From positions 1-30,079 of the IMG/VR virus record IMGVR_UViG_3300017752_000095: 30,079 nucleotides of DNA, one strand, 5' to 3'. Both the position numbers and the translations under genes were made by a program. Below the pieces are notes generated by a model. That model was not told where the DNA came from and ran no database searches. It saw nothing but the letters and a program-made list of their open reading frames with translations. Below are positions 24,309 to 30,079 of this stretch, in pieces. The DNA is from a virus. Each line of letters begins with the position of its first letter. Positions within the stretch are counted from its first letter, which is position 1.

Positions 24309-26277
24309 GGCTTTATACCAAGCGTCCGTCGAGGCAGTAGAAAGGGGGTGGTGTATCATCCCCTTATCTCTGCAAAGCAAGAAGCCGCTAGTTAGCTGGA
24401 AGAAATACCAAACAGAGCCTACCACGTTAGAGGAAGTGGAAGACTGGTTTGAGAATGGTGTAAAAACTTCCAGTGGAAATGTAGTTGGTACGTTTAACAT
24501 TGCTGTCCTTACTGGTTCTATCAGTGGGATAATTGTCTTGGACTGTGACAACGAGAAGTCAGTTGAGTACGCAGTCAAGAACGATTTGACCTCACCGTTT
24601 GTAGTGCATACAGCAAGAGGTAAGCACTTCTACTTTGCTCACCCACTTCATGGACAAAGATTTGCCAACAACGTGGGGGGTGTAACAAGGAACTGGCCTG
24701 ACATAGAAGGGCTAGACCTACGTGGTGACGGCGGGTACGTAGTGATGCCGCCGTCCATGAAGATGCGAGACAACAAGGTAGAACACATATACCACATGGA
24801 AGTTGGGTATGGCCTTGGCCTTGACGACATGGAAGACTTTGTTTGGAAAGGTGCGCCAGATAGCGTAGCCCAACCGCAAGTAGGAGAGTTTGCTTTCGGA
24901 AACTTAAATCTTTCTGGTGTAAAAGTTGGCCAGATAGAAGAGTCTCTGCCAGTTTATGATCAGGTCAAGAGGCGTGTAGCACACTTAGGTCACAAGCTAC
25001 GCGAAGGGGATGGAACCGATGTTTGGATGCTCAGATATATTGGTCAGCAAGTCCGTCAAGGAGTTGTCGAAGAGTCATTGCTTCTTAAAGTAACTAAGTT
25101 CCACGACGATTTCTTCGACGACACGGGCTTCACTCCTGATGATACACAAAATTGGATTGCTACCAAGATACGTAGTGTTGTCGATATGGATAGAAGATCA
25201 TACCCAGAAGAGTATGACAACGAAGGAAGGCGAATACTAAAAGCTAAAGAACCACCCAGACTTGGCAGACTTGTGCCAATCCGTGGCTCTGATGTCGATA
25301 GACTTATCGACACACTGGGAGAAACCAGCTACTGGTCAGACCCAGTGATACCGTCTGAAACAATCACACAAGTTGTTGGCTACAATGGTCACGGCAAGTC
25401 CTTTTTCTTACAAGGCATGTTAGTAAGTATGGCATCAGGCAATGAGAGTTTTGGTCCGTTTGCTCAGAAGCCAGCGAAGGTTCTCTACTTAGACTACGAC
25501 AACCCAAGCCGTACTGTTCTGTACAGATTTCGTAACTTCATAAACATGTTCGGTGACAGCGGTGAGAATTTCAACATGTGGTCGCCTTCACTAATCTCTG
25601 CCGACGATGGTGGAGAGATGAACTTAGGTACGGAGCAGGGGTTCAAGTTGCTCGGAGACTGGTTGGAAGTAATCAAGCCTGATATCGTGGTGATTGATAC
25701 GGTTCGTAATGCGTTCGGCGGGTTGGAGGAAGCTAACGCCGCTGAATGGTTCAAGGTCAACCACGTAGCCAAGTCGATACGTACTAAGTTCAAGGCAAGC
25801 GTAGTGCTTGTACACCACCGCAACAAACCAGGCGAGGGTGGATTAGGTAGAGAGGCTGGGTCAACAGCACAGCTTACCGACATTGATACACAGGTTATGG
25901 TGACTCAAGTATATCGGGACAAGAACGTAGCGAAGACGAAGGCGGCAATTCACGATGCTGATGTATCGGTTACTGCGTTCAGTGGTGCAGAGTACACTGC
26001 CACTACTTTCTTAGAGAACCAGTTGGAGCCAGACAGCAGACTCAAGATGGTTCAACAAATTTCCTTTGGGAAAGTTCGTACTCAGACAGAGTTGCACCGC
26101 ACATACTACATTGGCTGGGCTGAACGGCTGGTGGACGGAAGCGAATACCTTGTGCATACCCCATCACCGAGGCAACAGGCAGTGTGGTTACACATTCACA
26201 AGTCGATGGGGGTTGAGGAAGTGAGTCGTTCACTGAGCATACCTAGATACGAAGTTGAAAGGTGGTTGCAACAATGA
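24280..26277 (+). CDS. Primase-helicase: N-terminal prim-pol domain fused to RecA-type helicase (665 aa)
   Basis: The N-terminal domain (about residues 15-190) fits the bifunctional primase-polymerase fold: GWCIIPL, then the metal-binding LDCD (Asp88, Asp90), ARGKHFYF with His116, and LRGDGGYVVMPPS. The C-terminal half is a RepA/AAA_25-like ATPase with Walker A GYNGHGKS (367-374), a VLYLDYDN strand, Walker B IVVIDT (Asp473), and the VVLVHHRNKPGEGG motif. A short helical end (VEEVSRSLSIPRYEVERWL) looks like an HTH. It would prime and unwind phage DNA at the fork. The start lies inside the HTH gene, suggesting translational coupling. Confidence 0.85.
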   Translation: MNQEAQKWREALYQASVEAVERGWCIIPLSLQSKKPLVSWKKYQTEPTTLEEVEDWFENGVKTSSGNVVGTFNIAVLTGSISGIIVLDCDNEKSVEYAVKNDLTSPFVVHTARGKHFYFAHPLHGQRFANNVGGVTRNWPDIEGLDLRGDGGYVVMPPSMKMRDNKVEHIYHMEVGYGLGLDDMEDFVWKGAPDSVAQPQVGEFAFGNLNLSGVKVGQIEESLPVYDQVKRRVAHLGHKLREGDGTDVWMLRYIGQQVRQGVVEESLLLKVTKFHDDFFDDTGFTPDDTQNWIATKIRSVVDMDRRSYPEEYDNEGRRILKAKEPPRLGRLVPIRGSDVDRLIDTLGETSYWSDPVIPSETITQVVGYNGHGKSFFLQGMLVSMASGNESFGPFAQKPAKVLYLDYDNPSRTVLYRFRNFINMFGDSGENFNMWSPSLISADDGGEMNLGTEQGFKLLGDWLEVIKPDIVVIDTVRNAFGGLEEANAAEWFKVNHVAKSIRTKFKASVVLVHHRNKPGEGGLGREAGSTAQLTDIDTQVMVTQVYRDKNVAKTKAAIHDADVSVTAFSGAEYTATTFLENQLEPDSRLKMVQQISFGKVRTQTELHRTYYIGWAERLVDGSEYLVHTPSPRQQAVWLHIHKSMGVEEVSRSLSIPRYEVERWLQQ

Positions 26278-26283
26278 TTAAGG

Positions 26284-26314
26284 GAACTGTTCTTGAACTG
26301 TTCTTGAACTATTC
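26284..26314. promoter_or_regulatory. Tandem 11-bp palindromes, candidate LexA-type SOS box or phage operator
   Basis: GAACTGTTCTT occurs twice in immediate tandem (26284-26294, 26295-26305), followed by a third, altered copy starting GAACTATTC (26306-26314). Each copy is itself a palindrome (GAAC-T-GTTC), so three sites lie on the same helix face. Read across copies, GTTC-N7-GTTC appears exactly at 26289-26303, the consensus known for LexA in many alphaproteobacteria. The array lies seven bases after the primase-helicase stop and before a hairpin and terminator. No convincing -35/-10 pair was found. Confidence 0.55.
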
Positions 26315-26318
26315 AGTA

Positions 26319-26351
26319 AAGAGACAAGGCCGTTTAGGTCTTGGCTCTCTT
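26319..26351 (+). promoter_or_regulatory. Long imperfect hairpin in the leader after the repeat array
   Basis: AAGAGA-CAAGGCC pairs with GGTCTTG-GC-TCTCTT around a five-base loop, giving about 13 base pairs with one G-U pair and a two-base bulge. It is not followed by a T-run, so it is probably an RNA structure (processing or 3' end protection of the primase-helicase mRNA, or part of a leader). Confidence 0.45.
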
Positions 26352-26419
26352 ATTGTCCTGGACGGATTATACACAGATAGGTAGGAGGTAGGTCAAGAGA
26401 GAAAATATAACGGAATATC

Positions 26420-26445
26420 GCAACCCCTTGGGGGGTTGCTCTTTT
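26420..26445 (+). terminator. Rho-independent terminator upstream of the HTH/zinc-ribbon gene
   Basis: GCAACCCC (26420-26427) and GGGGTTGC (26432-26439) make a perfect eight-base-pair stem with a TTGG loop, followed by TCTTTT. It lies 20 bases before the next start codon. It therefore either closes the primase-helicase transcript or attenuates transcription into the HTH/zinc-ribbon and Hjc-like genes. Confidence 0.8.
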
Positions 26446-26465
26446 AGAAACATTCAGAGGTGAGC

Positions 26466-26867
26466 ATGAATAGGAAACCGATCTCAGATGAGGATCGGGA
26501 AGCTCTCTTGGATATGCTGGAAGATGGATACACATATAAACAAATGGCCTCTTTTATGGAGGTCTGCACTGATACGCTCAAACGCATACTCGTCCGAGAA
26601 GGGCTTGCCGAGTTTAACGGAGCCAAGTACGCGATAGCTCCATCGCATAAATCGCAGATGCCTACGTGGGACAGGAAGTGTCTCAAGTGTAAGCGCATGT
26701 ACACACTCCCGAAGTGGCAGTACATCTGTGACAAATGTACCTCAAGAAACGAAACGCTAGGGTTGTCTGACGACATGATCTTTGTCGATGTGTCTGAAGA
26801 AACACCCTTGTCCGAAAGAACTGAGGGCTACAATTTCAGTGCAACAAAAGGAGCAAAGAAAAAATGA
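26466..26867 (+). CDS. HTH plus zinc-ribbon DNA-binding protein (133 aa)
   Basis: ATG at 26466 is chosen because AGAGG lies five bases upstream; an in-frame GTG six bases earlier abuts that box. The N-terminal part (about residues 8-47) is a helix-turn-helix of the resolvase/sigma type (REALLDMLEDGYTYKQMASFMEV). Next comes a four-cysteine zinc ribbon (Cys72, 75, 88, 91). The C-terminus is polar and Lys-rich. It is likely a transcription regulator of middle or late genes. The following gene starts within its stop region (ATGA). Confidence 0.7.
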   Translation: MNRKPISDEDREALLDMLEDGYTYKQMASFMEVCTDTLKRILVREGLAEFNGAKYAIAPSHKSQMPTWDRKCLKCKRMYTLPKWQYICDKCTSRNETLGLSDDMIFVDVSEETPLSERTEGYNFSATKGAKKK

Positions 26868-27385
26868 GTAAGCAAAAGCGCAAAGGTGACGGGTACGAAC
26901 GAGAGTTAGCTAAGTGGTTGGACTACTGGCTGTTCGGTAGCAGTGGGCATGTACAACGTGCGCCTCTGTCTGGTGGTGGGAGCAACGCTTTTGGTGGGGG
27001 ATTACCTGACTTAAACGGCACACCGTTTATGTGGGTGGAGGCCAAGCGGACGGAAAAGTTCAGCCCCTATGCCGCTATGGAGCAAGCCGAAAAAGGTATT
27101 GAGAAATCCAGAAGCAGGGATATACCAGTAGTTCTAACAAGACGGAACAGGATGGACACGTCGGAGAGCTTAGTAGTTATGCGGCTAGGTGACTGGCTAC
27201 CCCTGTATAAATCCTTTCTTTGGGAGATGGGTGTCGAAACAGAAGAGCCAGAAGAGGAGGGAGTGTCCATTACTTTTGATCCAGAGTTTGACTTCGGGGA
27301 CGACGAAGCGTCTAACGTCGTGCCACTATCTGAATATAGGAGTCACTTAAAGCTGGTGAAAGACGATGGCGAAGAAGAGGTGTAG
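26864..27385 (+). CDS. Hjc-like Holliday junction resolvase/PD-(D/E)XK nuclease (173 aa)
   Basis: Conserved features of the archaeal-type Hjc fold are present in order: KGDGYERELAKWL with Glu12, the QRAPLSGGG basic turn, Asp49 in LPDL, and VEAKR with Glu59 and Lys61. AAMEQAE and PVVLTRR helices and strands follow. The C-terminal 50 residues are acidic and look like an added tail. It would cut branched phage DNA before packaging, or act as a structure-specific nuclease. The product name comes from motif order, and related VRR/PDDEXK nucleases are possible alternatives. Confidence 0.75.
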   Translation: MSKQKRKGDGYERELAKWLDYWLFGSSGHVQRAPLSGGGSNAFGGGLPDLNGTPFMWVEAKRTEKFSPYAAMEQAEKGIEKSRSRDIPVVLTRRNRMDTSESLVVMRLGDWLPLYKSFLWEMGVETEEPEEEGVSITFDPEFDFGDDEASNVVPLSEYRSHLKLVKDDGEEEV

Positions 27386-27632
27386 CGTAAAACTTTCTGT
27401 TGGTCGTGGTGAGAAGAAGCCCGCCTCCAAAGGTGCTGGCCTGACCGCGAAGGGAAGGGCTAAACATAACAGGGCGTGTGGTTCTAAGTTAAAAGCACCA
27501 CAACCAGGTGGGGGAAAGCGCAAAGATTCCTACTGTAAACGCTCTGCTGGTCAAATGAAGATGCACAACATCAGTTGTAAGAAGACACCAAAGAAACGTA
27601 TCTGCGCGGCTCGTCGCCGTTGGGGATGTTAG
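27366..27632 (+). CDS. Small basic Cys-rich protein (88 aa)
   Basis: Starts inside the end of the resolvase-like gene (20-base overlap). It is very rich in Lys/Arg and has several cysteines, including the end CARRRWGC. The segment GLTAKGRAKHNRACGSKLKA is like the conserved core of a small protein family seen in marine phages (I think DUF6321, not certain). The function is unknown. Nucleic-acid binding is plausible from charge. Confidence 0.7.
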   Translation: MAKKRCSVKLSVGRGEKKPASKGAGLTAKGRAKHNRACGSKLKAPQPGGGKRKDSYCKRSAGQMKMHNISCKKTPKKRICAARRRWGC

Positions 27633-27666
27633 GGACGACTTGCTACTAGCATTTGTCCACACTCTA

Positions 27667-27682
27667 GGCTACTTCAGTAGCC
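27667..27682 (+). promoter_or_regulatory. Perfect hairpin upstream of the 55-aa gene
   Basis: GGCTAC and GTAGCC form a six-base-pair stem with a TTCA loop. The TAGGAG ribosome binding site follows 8 bases later, so the hairpin leaves it free. A second small stem, TGCT-act-AGCA, lies upstream (about 27641-27651). Without a T-run this is a leader structure, not a terminator. Confidence 0.4.
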
Positions 27683-27701
27683 CAATCTTAGGAGATAACT
27701 A

Positions 27702-27869
27702 ATGGCTTATGATCGACGCACAACTGCCGCAAAGAAAAAGACTGCGGATAAAAAGAACAAGGTGTCCAAGCGTACTGGACTTGTGACCAAAGCATCTGCT
27801 GGTAAAGCATCAGGTATCCGCAACATGGCAAACAAAACTGCTCGTGGTCGTGGCATCCGACGCGGATAA
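27702..27869 (+). CDS. Tiny Lys/Arg-rich protein (55 aa)
   Basis: ATG with a good TAGGAG box and no overlap with the gene before. The sequence is almost entirely Lys, Arg, Ala, Gly, Ser and Thr (AYDRRTTAAKKKTADKKNK, later KTARGRGIRRG), like a histone tail or DNA-condensing peptide. There is no cysteine, unlike the other tiny basic proteins here. Function unknown. The HNH gene begins within its 3' end. Confidence 0.65.
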   Translation: MAYDRRTTAAKKKTADKKNKVSKRTGLVTKASAGKASGIRNMANKTARGRGIRRG

Positions 27870-28347
27870 ATTCTACATCTGCCGAGCCTGTGGAGACTCT
27901 CTAGCATCAGACAACTACTGGTACTGGAGAGACCACAGGAATGGCAACATGCGTAGAGAGAAATCTTGCAAGTCTTGCAGGAATATTGACAGGTTGAAAC
28001 GGATGAAGTCCTTGAGGGGCTTCTTGTCTCGCAAGGTTTCGCAGTTAAAGTCAGCCAGAGTTAAGCAGGGTATCGAGTTTACCTTGACCGTTGACGACTG
28101 CCTACGTATCTACAAAGACCAGTTAGGCATATGCGCTATGTCTGGTATGAAGCTTGACTATGGCACACCACACTCCGAAAATAAGTGGGAGAGCAGAAAC
28201 TTATCTATCGACAGGATAGATTGTGATGGTCGTTACGAGGTTGGTAACGTACAGTTGATATGCGCCTCTATAAATTTCATGCGAGGGAGATTGCCTGTTG
28301 ACGTATTCATCAGATTATGTGAACGAGTTGCTGGAAGAAGCGGTTGA
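27844..28347 (+). CDS. HNH-type endonuclease with N-terminal zinc ribbon (about 167 aa)
   Basis: Two Cys pairs at residues 13/16 and 42/45 (CRAC, CKSC) make an N-terminal zinc ribbon. The C-terminal half has CAMSG, then SIDRID-x3-RYEVGNVQLIC and ASINFMRG, the pattern of phage HNH nucleases. The start is uncertain: GTG at 27844 or 27850, neither with a clear ribosome binding site. The first ATG in frame would lose the first Cys pair. It overlaps the 55-aa gene by 26 bases. It could be a homing nuclease or a packaging/recombination nuclease. Confidence 0.7.
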   Translation: MVVASDADKFYICRACGDSLASDNYWYWRDHRNGNMRREKSCKSCRNIDRLKRMKSLRGFLSRKVSQLKSARVKQGIEFTLTVDDCLRIYKDQLGICAMSGMKLDYGTPHSENKWESRNLSIDRIDCDGRYEVGNVQLICASINFMRGRLPVDVFIRLCERVAGRSG

Positions 28348-28603
28348 CGGTGTTGCCGATGTAGAAACTGACATGACACTGGCTACGCGCCCAATGGTCG
28401 GAATACTGTACGACAACGACGATCCAAAACTGGTGTCACCAATCATAGAGATGCTACCGAATGGTATAGCTATGCATTTTGACAAGGACACTAGGATATA
28501 TATGAGTTATATCTCTGCCGCTATGTTTGGTGACACAATAAAGTCGAGTGCTATGCAAGTCTTGTCCTCAGAAATCACTGAGGTTACTGAAGAGATTGAA
28601 TAG
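28298..28603 (+). CDS. Hypothetical acidic protein (101 aa), TTG start
   Basis: The frame overlaps the end of the HNH gene by 50 bases and has no ATG before residue 26. A TTG at 28298 preceded by GGGAG at about eight bases is the best start. The protein is acidic, with a hydrophobic centre (MVGILYDNDDPKLVSPIIEMLPNGI). No motif recognised. Its 3' end overlaps the convergent minus-strand gene by 20 bases. Confidence 0.6.
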   Translation: MTYSSDYVNELLEEAVDGVADVETDMTLATRPMVGILYDNDDPKLVSPIIEMLPNGIAMHFDKDTRIYMSYISAAMFGDTIKSSAMQVLSSEITEVTEEIE

Positions 28604-29096
28604 CATCGTACCAGAATGGCACAGGTGTACAGTGTACCCACTTAGCGAAGTGTGATTTCTCTGAAGCGTAGTACAATCTATAGGAAGCCACGTAGTTATC
28701 TGAGTGATATTCTTCTGGCATACAAAGAGGCGGCCTTGTTAGGCCGCCTTTTCTGATGCTGGGTGGGGGGTCAACGAACTTGTGCATACGGTTCATTGTC
28801 TTGTGCAGTGTGTGGAACCGAAGCCAATGCTCATTCATTAACTGGCAAGCAAGTGAGTAAGTCCATCTGTAGTTGGCCTCACTCTCCGCAACCCACTTAG
28901 TCATGGGGTGTTTAGTATGGCTCAGTACCTTACCTGATTTGGACAGTGGCGCACACATACCATCAGACCAACTACCATTTAGGAAGTGTGCGAACGAAAG
29001 CATCTGCCCTGTTTCGGTAAACATCTTGCTAATGTGCTTATCGCACAGATAGCTTGCCGATTTTTTCGGACACCGAGAGAGGTGAAATATGTTCAT
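28584..29096 (-). CDS. Conserved phage-type protein of unknown function (170 aa)
   Basis: The N-terminus MNIFHLSRCPKKSASYLCDKHISKM and later HPMTKWVAESEANYRWTY are patterns I recall from a conserved phage family (LCDKHxxKM, HPxxxWVxES). It has a PPLCMPEEYHSDNYVASYRLYY segment and a KSHFAKW motif near the end. Invariant-looking His, Asp, Arg and Trp residues suggest an enzyme, but the reaction is not known to me. The ATG lies 59 bases inside the upstream HTH gene. A strong plus-strand terminator lies within the coding region. Confidence 0.7.
   Translation of the reverse strand: MNIFHLSRCPKKSASYLCDKHISKMFTETGQMLSFAHFLNGSWSDGMCAPLSKSGKVLSHTKHPMTKWVAESEANYRWTYSLACQLMNEHWLRFHTLHKTMNRMHKFVDPPPSIRKGGLTRPPLCMPEEYHSDNYVASYRLYYASEKSHFAKWVHCTPVPFWYDAIQSLQ
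28728..28752 (+). terminator. Strong plus-strand terminator inside the convergent gene
   Basis: AGGCGGCC (28728-28735) and GGCCGCCT (28742-28749) make a perfect eight-base-pair stem with a six-base loop. TTT follows, and the last stem T extends the run to TTTT. It would end the plus-strand transcript about 130 bases after the 101-aa gene. On the minus strand no T-run follows, so that direction should read through it. Confidence 0.75.
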
Positions 29097-29325
29097 TCTT
29101 TTTTATCTCCAATCCATAGCCCATTACGTTAAGCACAGCCTCTACACTATCAAGCCTTGCCCCATTTTGTTTCAGCCACCTACTCATGGTTCTGTACCCA
29201 AGACCAGCGGCTAGTTCAACGTCTGTAACATTGAACCCACCGCTATCTATCAGCCCGAACGTCTCCTTCAAGATAGGGTTTATCTTCAACGTATCGGTAG
29301 GTGGCAACTGCGTTGGTCTCTTCAT
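29038..29325 (-). CDS. HTH DNA-binding protein (95 aa)
   Basis: The central region (about residues 32-65) reads as a helix-turn-helix: FNVTDVELAAGLGYRTMSRWLKQNG, with VELAAGLG as the first helix and turn and RTMSRWL as the recognition helix. Then follows an amphipathic helix (LDSVEAVLNVMGYGLEIK). The start codon overlaps the stop of the upstream gene (ATGA). It may be a Cro- or repressor-type regulator of the lysogeny region. Confidence 0.7.
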   Translation of the reverse strand: MKRPTQLPPTDTLKINPILKETFGLIDSGGFNVTDVELAAGLGYRTMSRWLKQNGARLDSVEAVLNVMGYGLEIKKNEHISPLSVSEKIGKLSVR

Positions 29326-29645
29326 TTACCAAGAGCCAAAATGTAGTTCTTTATCTTGAGCATGAAGCCAATGTCTCCATCAACAAACCGAATGTCCGAA
29401 GTGTTGTCGCTCACTGTGTCCCAGTCTGAAGTGTTGTCGCTCACCACAGGGGAAGCTTTGCTTTTGCGAACGCGAATAAGATTAGGCGCATAAATTTTAG
29501 AGTCGGGGTCAAACTTATATACTGAACTCAAACAAATGCCGAACCGTTTAGCGATCACCTTTTTATGAACGCCTCTTTTGATCTGGCCTTGTAGCTTTTC
29601 GATGTCGTGACCACTTAAAAACACATGCTCTTTACGTTTGCTCAT
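29322..29645 (-). CDS. Small HTH-like protein with an internal duplicated peptide (107 aa)
   Basis: ATG at 29645 is chosen because the frame upstream is not protein-like and a promoter-like pair lies 36-63 bases upstream. The N-terminal part has a likely helix-turn-helix (DIEKLQGQIKRGVHKKVIAKRFGICLSSVYKF). A VSDNTSD peptide occurs twice (VVSDNTSDWDTVSDNTSD), encoded by a 17-base direct repeat. The end is hydrophobic. It is the first gene of the small minus-strand regulator operon, so a role in the lysis/lysogeny decision is plausible. Confidence 0.65.
   Translation of the reverse strand: MSKRKEHVFLSGHDIEKLQGQIKRGVHKKVIAKRFGICLSSVYKFDPDSKIYAPNLIRVRKSKASPVVSDNTSDWDTVSDNTSDIRFVDGDIGFMLKIKNYILALGK
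29395..29441 (-). repeat. Direct repeat within the 107-aa gene
   Basis: GAAGTGTTGTCGCTCAC (17 bases, plus-strand reading) occurs twice, about 30 bases apart, so the two units are 10 codons apart and in the same frame. It encodes the duplicated VSDNTSD peptide. The near identity at the DNA level indicates a recent tandem duplication. Confidence 0.75.
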
Positions 29646-29660
29646 CTCATTATCCCTATT

Positions 29661-29678
29661 AAAGTTGTGAAAGTTGTT
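29661..29678. promoter_or_regulatory. Tandem AAAGTTGTK repeat in the leader, candidate operator
   Basis: AAAGTTGTG and AAAGTTGTT lie directly next to each other between the candidate -10 box and the start codon of the 107-aa gene. The direct repeat with a 9-base period close to the transcription start could be a repressor site. Confidence 0.3.
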
Positions 29679-29680
29679 AA

Positions 29681-29708
29681 ACCATACCAAGACCAGCCGT
29701 CCTGACAA
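29681..29708 (-). promoter_or_regulatory. Candidate promoter of the regulator operon
   Basis: On the minus strand TTGTCA (29703-29708) and TATGGT (29681-29686) are 16 bases apart, a fair sigma-70 match. The predicted start lies about 30 bases before the ATG of the 107-aa gene. Other AT-rich boxes farther upstream (TATGAT, TAAGAT) are alternatives. Confidence 0.45.
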
Positions 29709-29853
29709 GCATAATATCTTATCATAATTGTGACAGATACTAGGGGAAGGACACAACGACGAGTGCCTTCAACCGTTGGTGTAAGCCAAAGAGTGGGTAG
29801 ACTGTATCCTCAAAACGGACACAGTAAATCAGCACCCCACCCCTTGCCCTTGT

Positions 29854-29874
29854 TAAATTTTTCTGAAAATTTTT
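29854..29874. other. AT-rich near-palindrome beside the integrase gene, possible att or terminator element
   Basis: AAATTTTTC and GAAAATTTTT face each other almost directly, 12-30 bases past the integrase stop. Phage attachment sites often lie next to the integrase gene, and AT-rich palindromes also occur there. No tRNA-like sequence was recognised near it, so the att idea is weak. The 240-base gap 29646-29885 otherwise holds only the promoter-like boxes. Confidence 0.25.
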
Positions 29875-29885
29875 GGAAACACCTG

Positions 29886-30079
29886 TCAGATATCACCCAA
29901 TTGTTTGCGAGATGACATGACAAAATCCTTTGCCCTGCTTTGTATATACCCACGATAACGCATTGTCATTGATACGTCGGCATGACCCAGCAAATATTGC
30001 AGATCGCCCAAGTCCGCACCAGCCTTGGCTGTTAGGTATGCGAACGTATGTCGTGCATCATGCACTCTGATGGGTGGTA
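29886..30079 (-). CDS. int: Tyrosine-type integrase, C-terminal part only
   Basis: The frame is open from the right edge and ends at TGA 29886-29888; 64 residues are visible. The reading VHDARHTFAYLTAKAGADLGDLQYLLGHADVSMTMRY contains the HxxRH box, the LLGH box and a Tyr in TMRY, the catalytic tail of phage integrases. The gene would join phage DNA to the host chromosome, so a temperate lifestyle or a resident prophage is indicated. The N-terminal DNA-binding part is beyond the window. Confidence 0.9.
   Translation of the reverse strand, partial: PPIRVHDARHTFAYLTAKAGADLGDLQYLLGHADVSMTMRYRGYIQSRAKDFVMSSRKQLGDI

Noticed and set aside
29730-29915. Plus-strand 61-residue open frame next to the integrase
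   Set aside because: No ribosome binding site, overlaps the integrase end and promoter-like region, and the sequence does not look like a protein.
1-30079. tRNA genes, CRISPR arrays, insertion sequences
   Set aside because: None seen by reading: no cloverleaf-like sequence with TTCGANTC arm in the gaps, no regularly spaced repeats, no transposase motif.

Overview
The window is a piece of a tailed-phage (or prophage) genome at intermediate GC. It is most likely a temperate podovirus-like phage from a marine-type bacterium. The phage assignment rests on tightly packed genes with stop/start overlaps, a run of very large virion-type proteins, a holin/endolysin cassette, a phage recombination operon and a tyrosine integrase at the right edge. 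The host is not proven. A three-TM holin resembling the gene-transfer-agent type and a GTTC-N7-GTTC array (the known alphaproteobacterial LexA-box form) both lean toward an alphaproteobacterium, but neither is decisive. Terminase, portal, capsid, DNA polymerase and RNA polymerase genes are not in the window.

Layout. (1) 1-17297, plus strand: a late virion block of five genes of increasing size (a partial Ser/Asn-rich protein, 264, 307, 742 and 3873 aa). The order and character of the last three resemble the T7-type ejection proteins gp14/gp15/gp16. The 3873-aa protein carries two HExxH zincin-like regions, an ADP-ribosyltransferase-like region and a C-terminal region like those of large 'polyvalent' phage proteins. 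(2) 17297-19812, plus strand: a lysis cassette (small exported protein, small membrane protein, zinc-ribbon protein, three-TM holin, M15 peptidase endolysin), then a string of tiny Lys/Cys-rich proteins and a membrane-anchored coiled-coil protein whose start is unusual. (3) 19778-23869, minus strand: a recombination/nucleotide operon, read as a 136-aa protein, Sak4-like RecA-fold ATPase, SSB with a bacterial-type acidic tip, internal terminator, DNA methyltransferase, Cas4-like Fe-S exonuclease, two small coiled-coil proteins, and dNMP kinase. (4) 23870-24086: a divergent control region with promoter-like boxes and an inverted repeat. (5) 24087-28603, plus strand: small HTH protein, primase-helicase, a regulatory gap with an 11-bp tandem palindrome array and a strong terminator, then HTH/zinc-ribbon protein, Hjc-like nuclease, two tiny basic proteins, HNH nuclease and a 101-aa protein. 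A strong plus-strand terminator follows, lying inside the convergent gene. (6) 28584-30079, minus strand: integrase (partial), two HTH-type small proteins and a conserved-looking 170-aa protein, plausibly the lysogeny/integration region.

How it may work together: the minus-strand operon and the primase-helicase/resolvase block would serve replication and recombination. The plus-strand block builds the virion and lyses the cell. The integrase and the small HTH proteins around two control regions would set the lysis/lysogeny choice. The most notable elements are the giant multi-enzyme virion protein, whose ribosome binding site and GTG start sit at the foot of a long hairpin, and the GAACTGTTC tandem array, which could couple the phage to the host SOS response.
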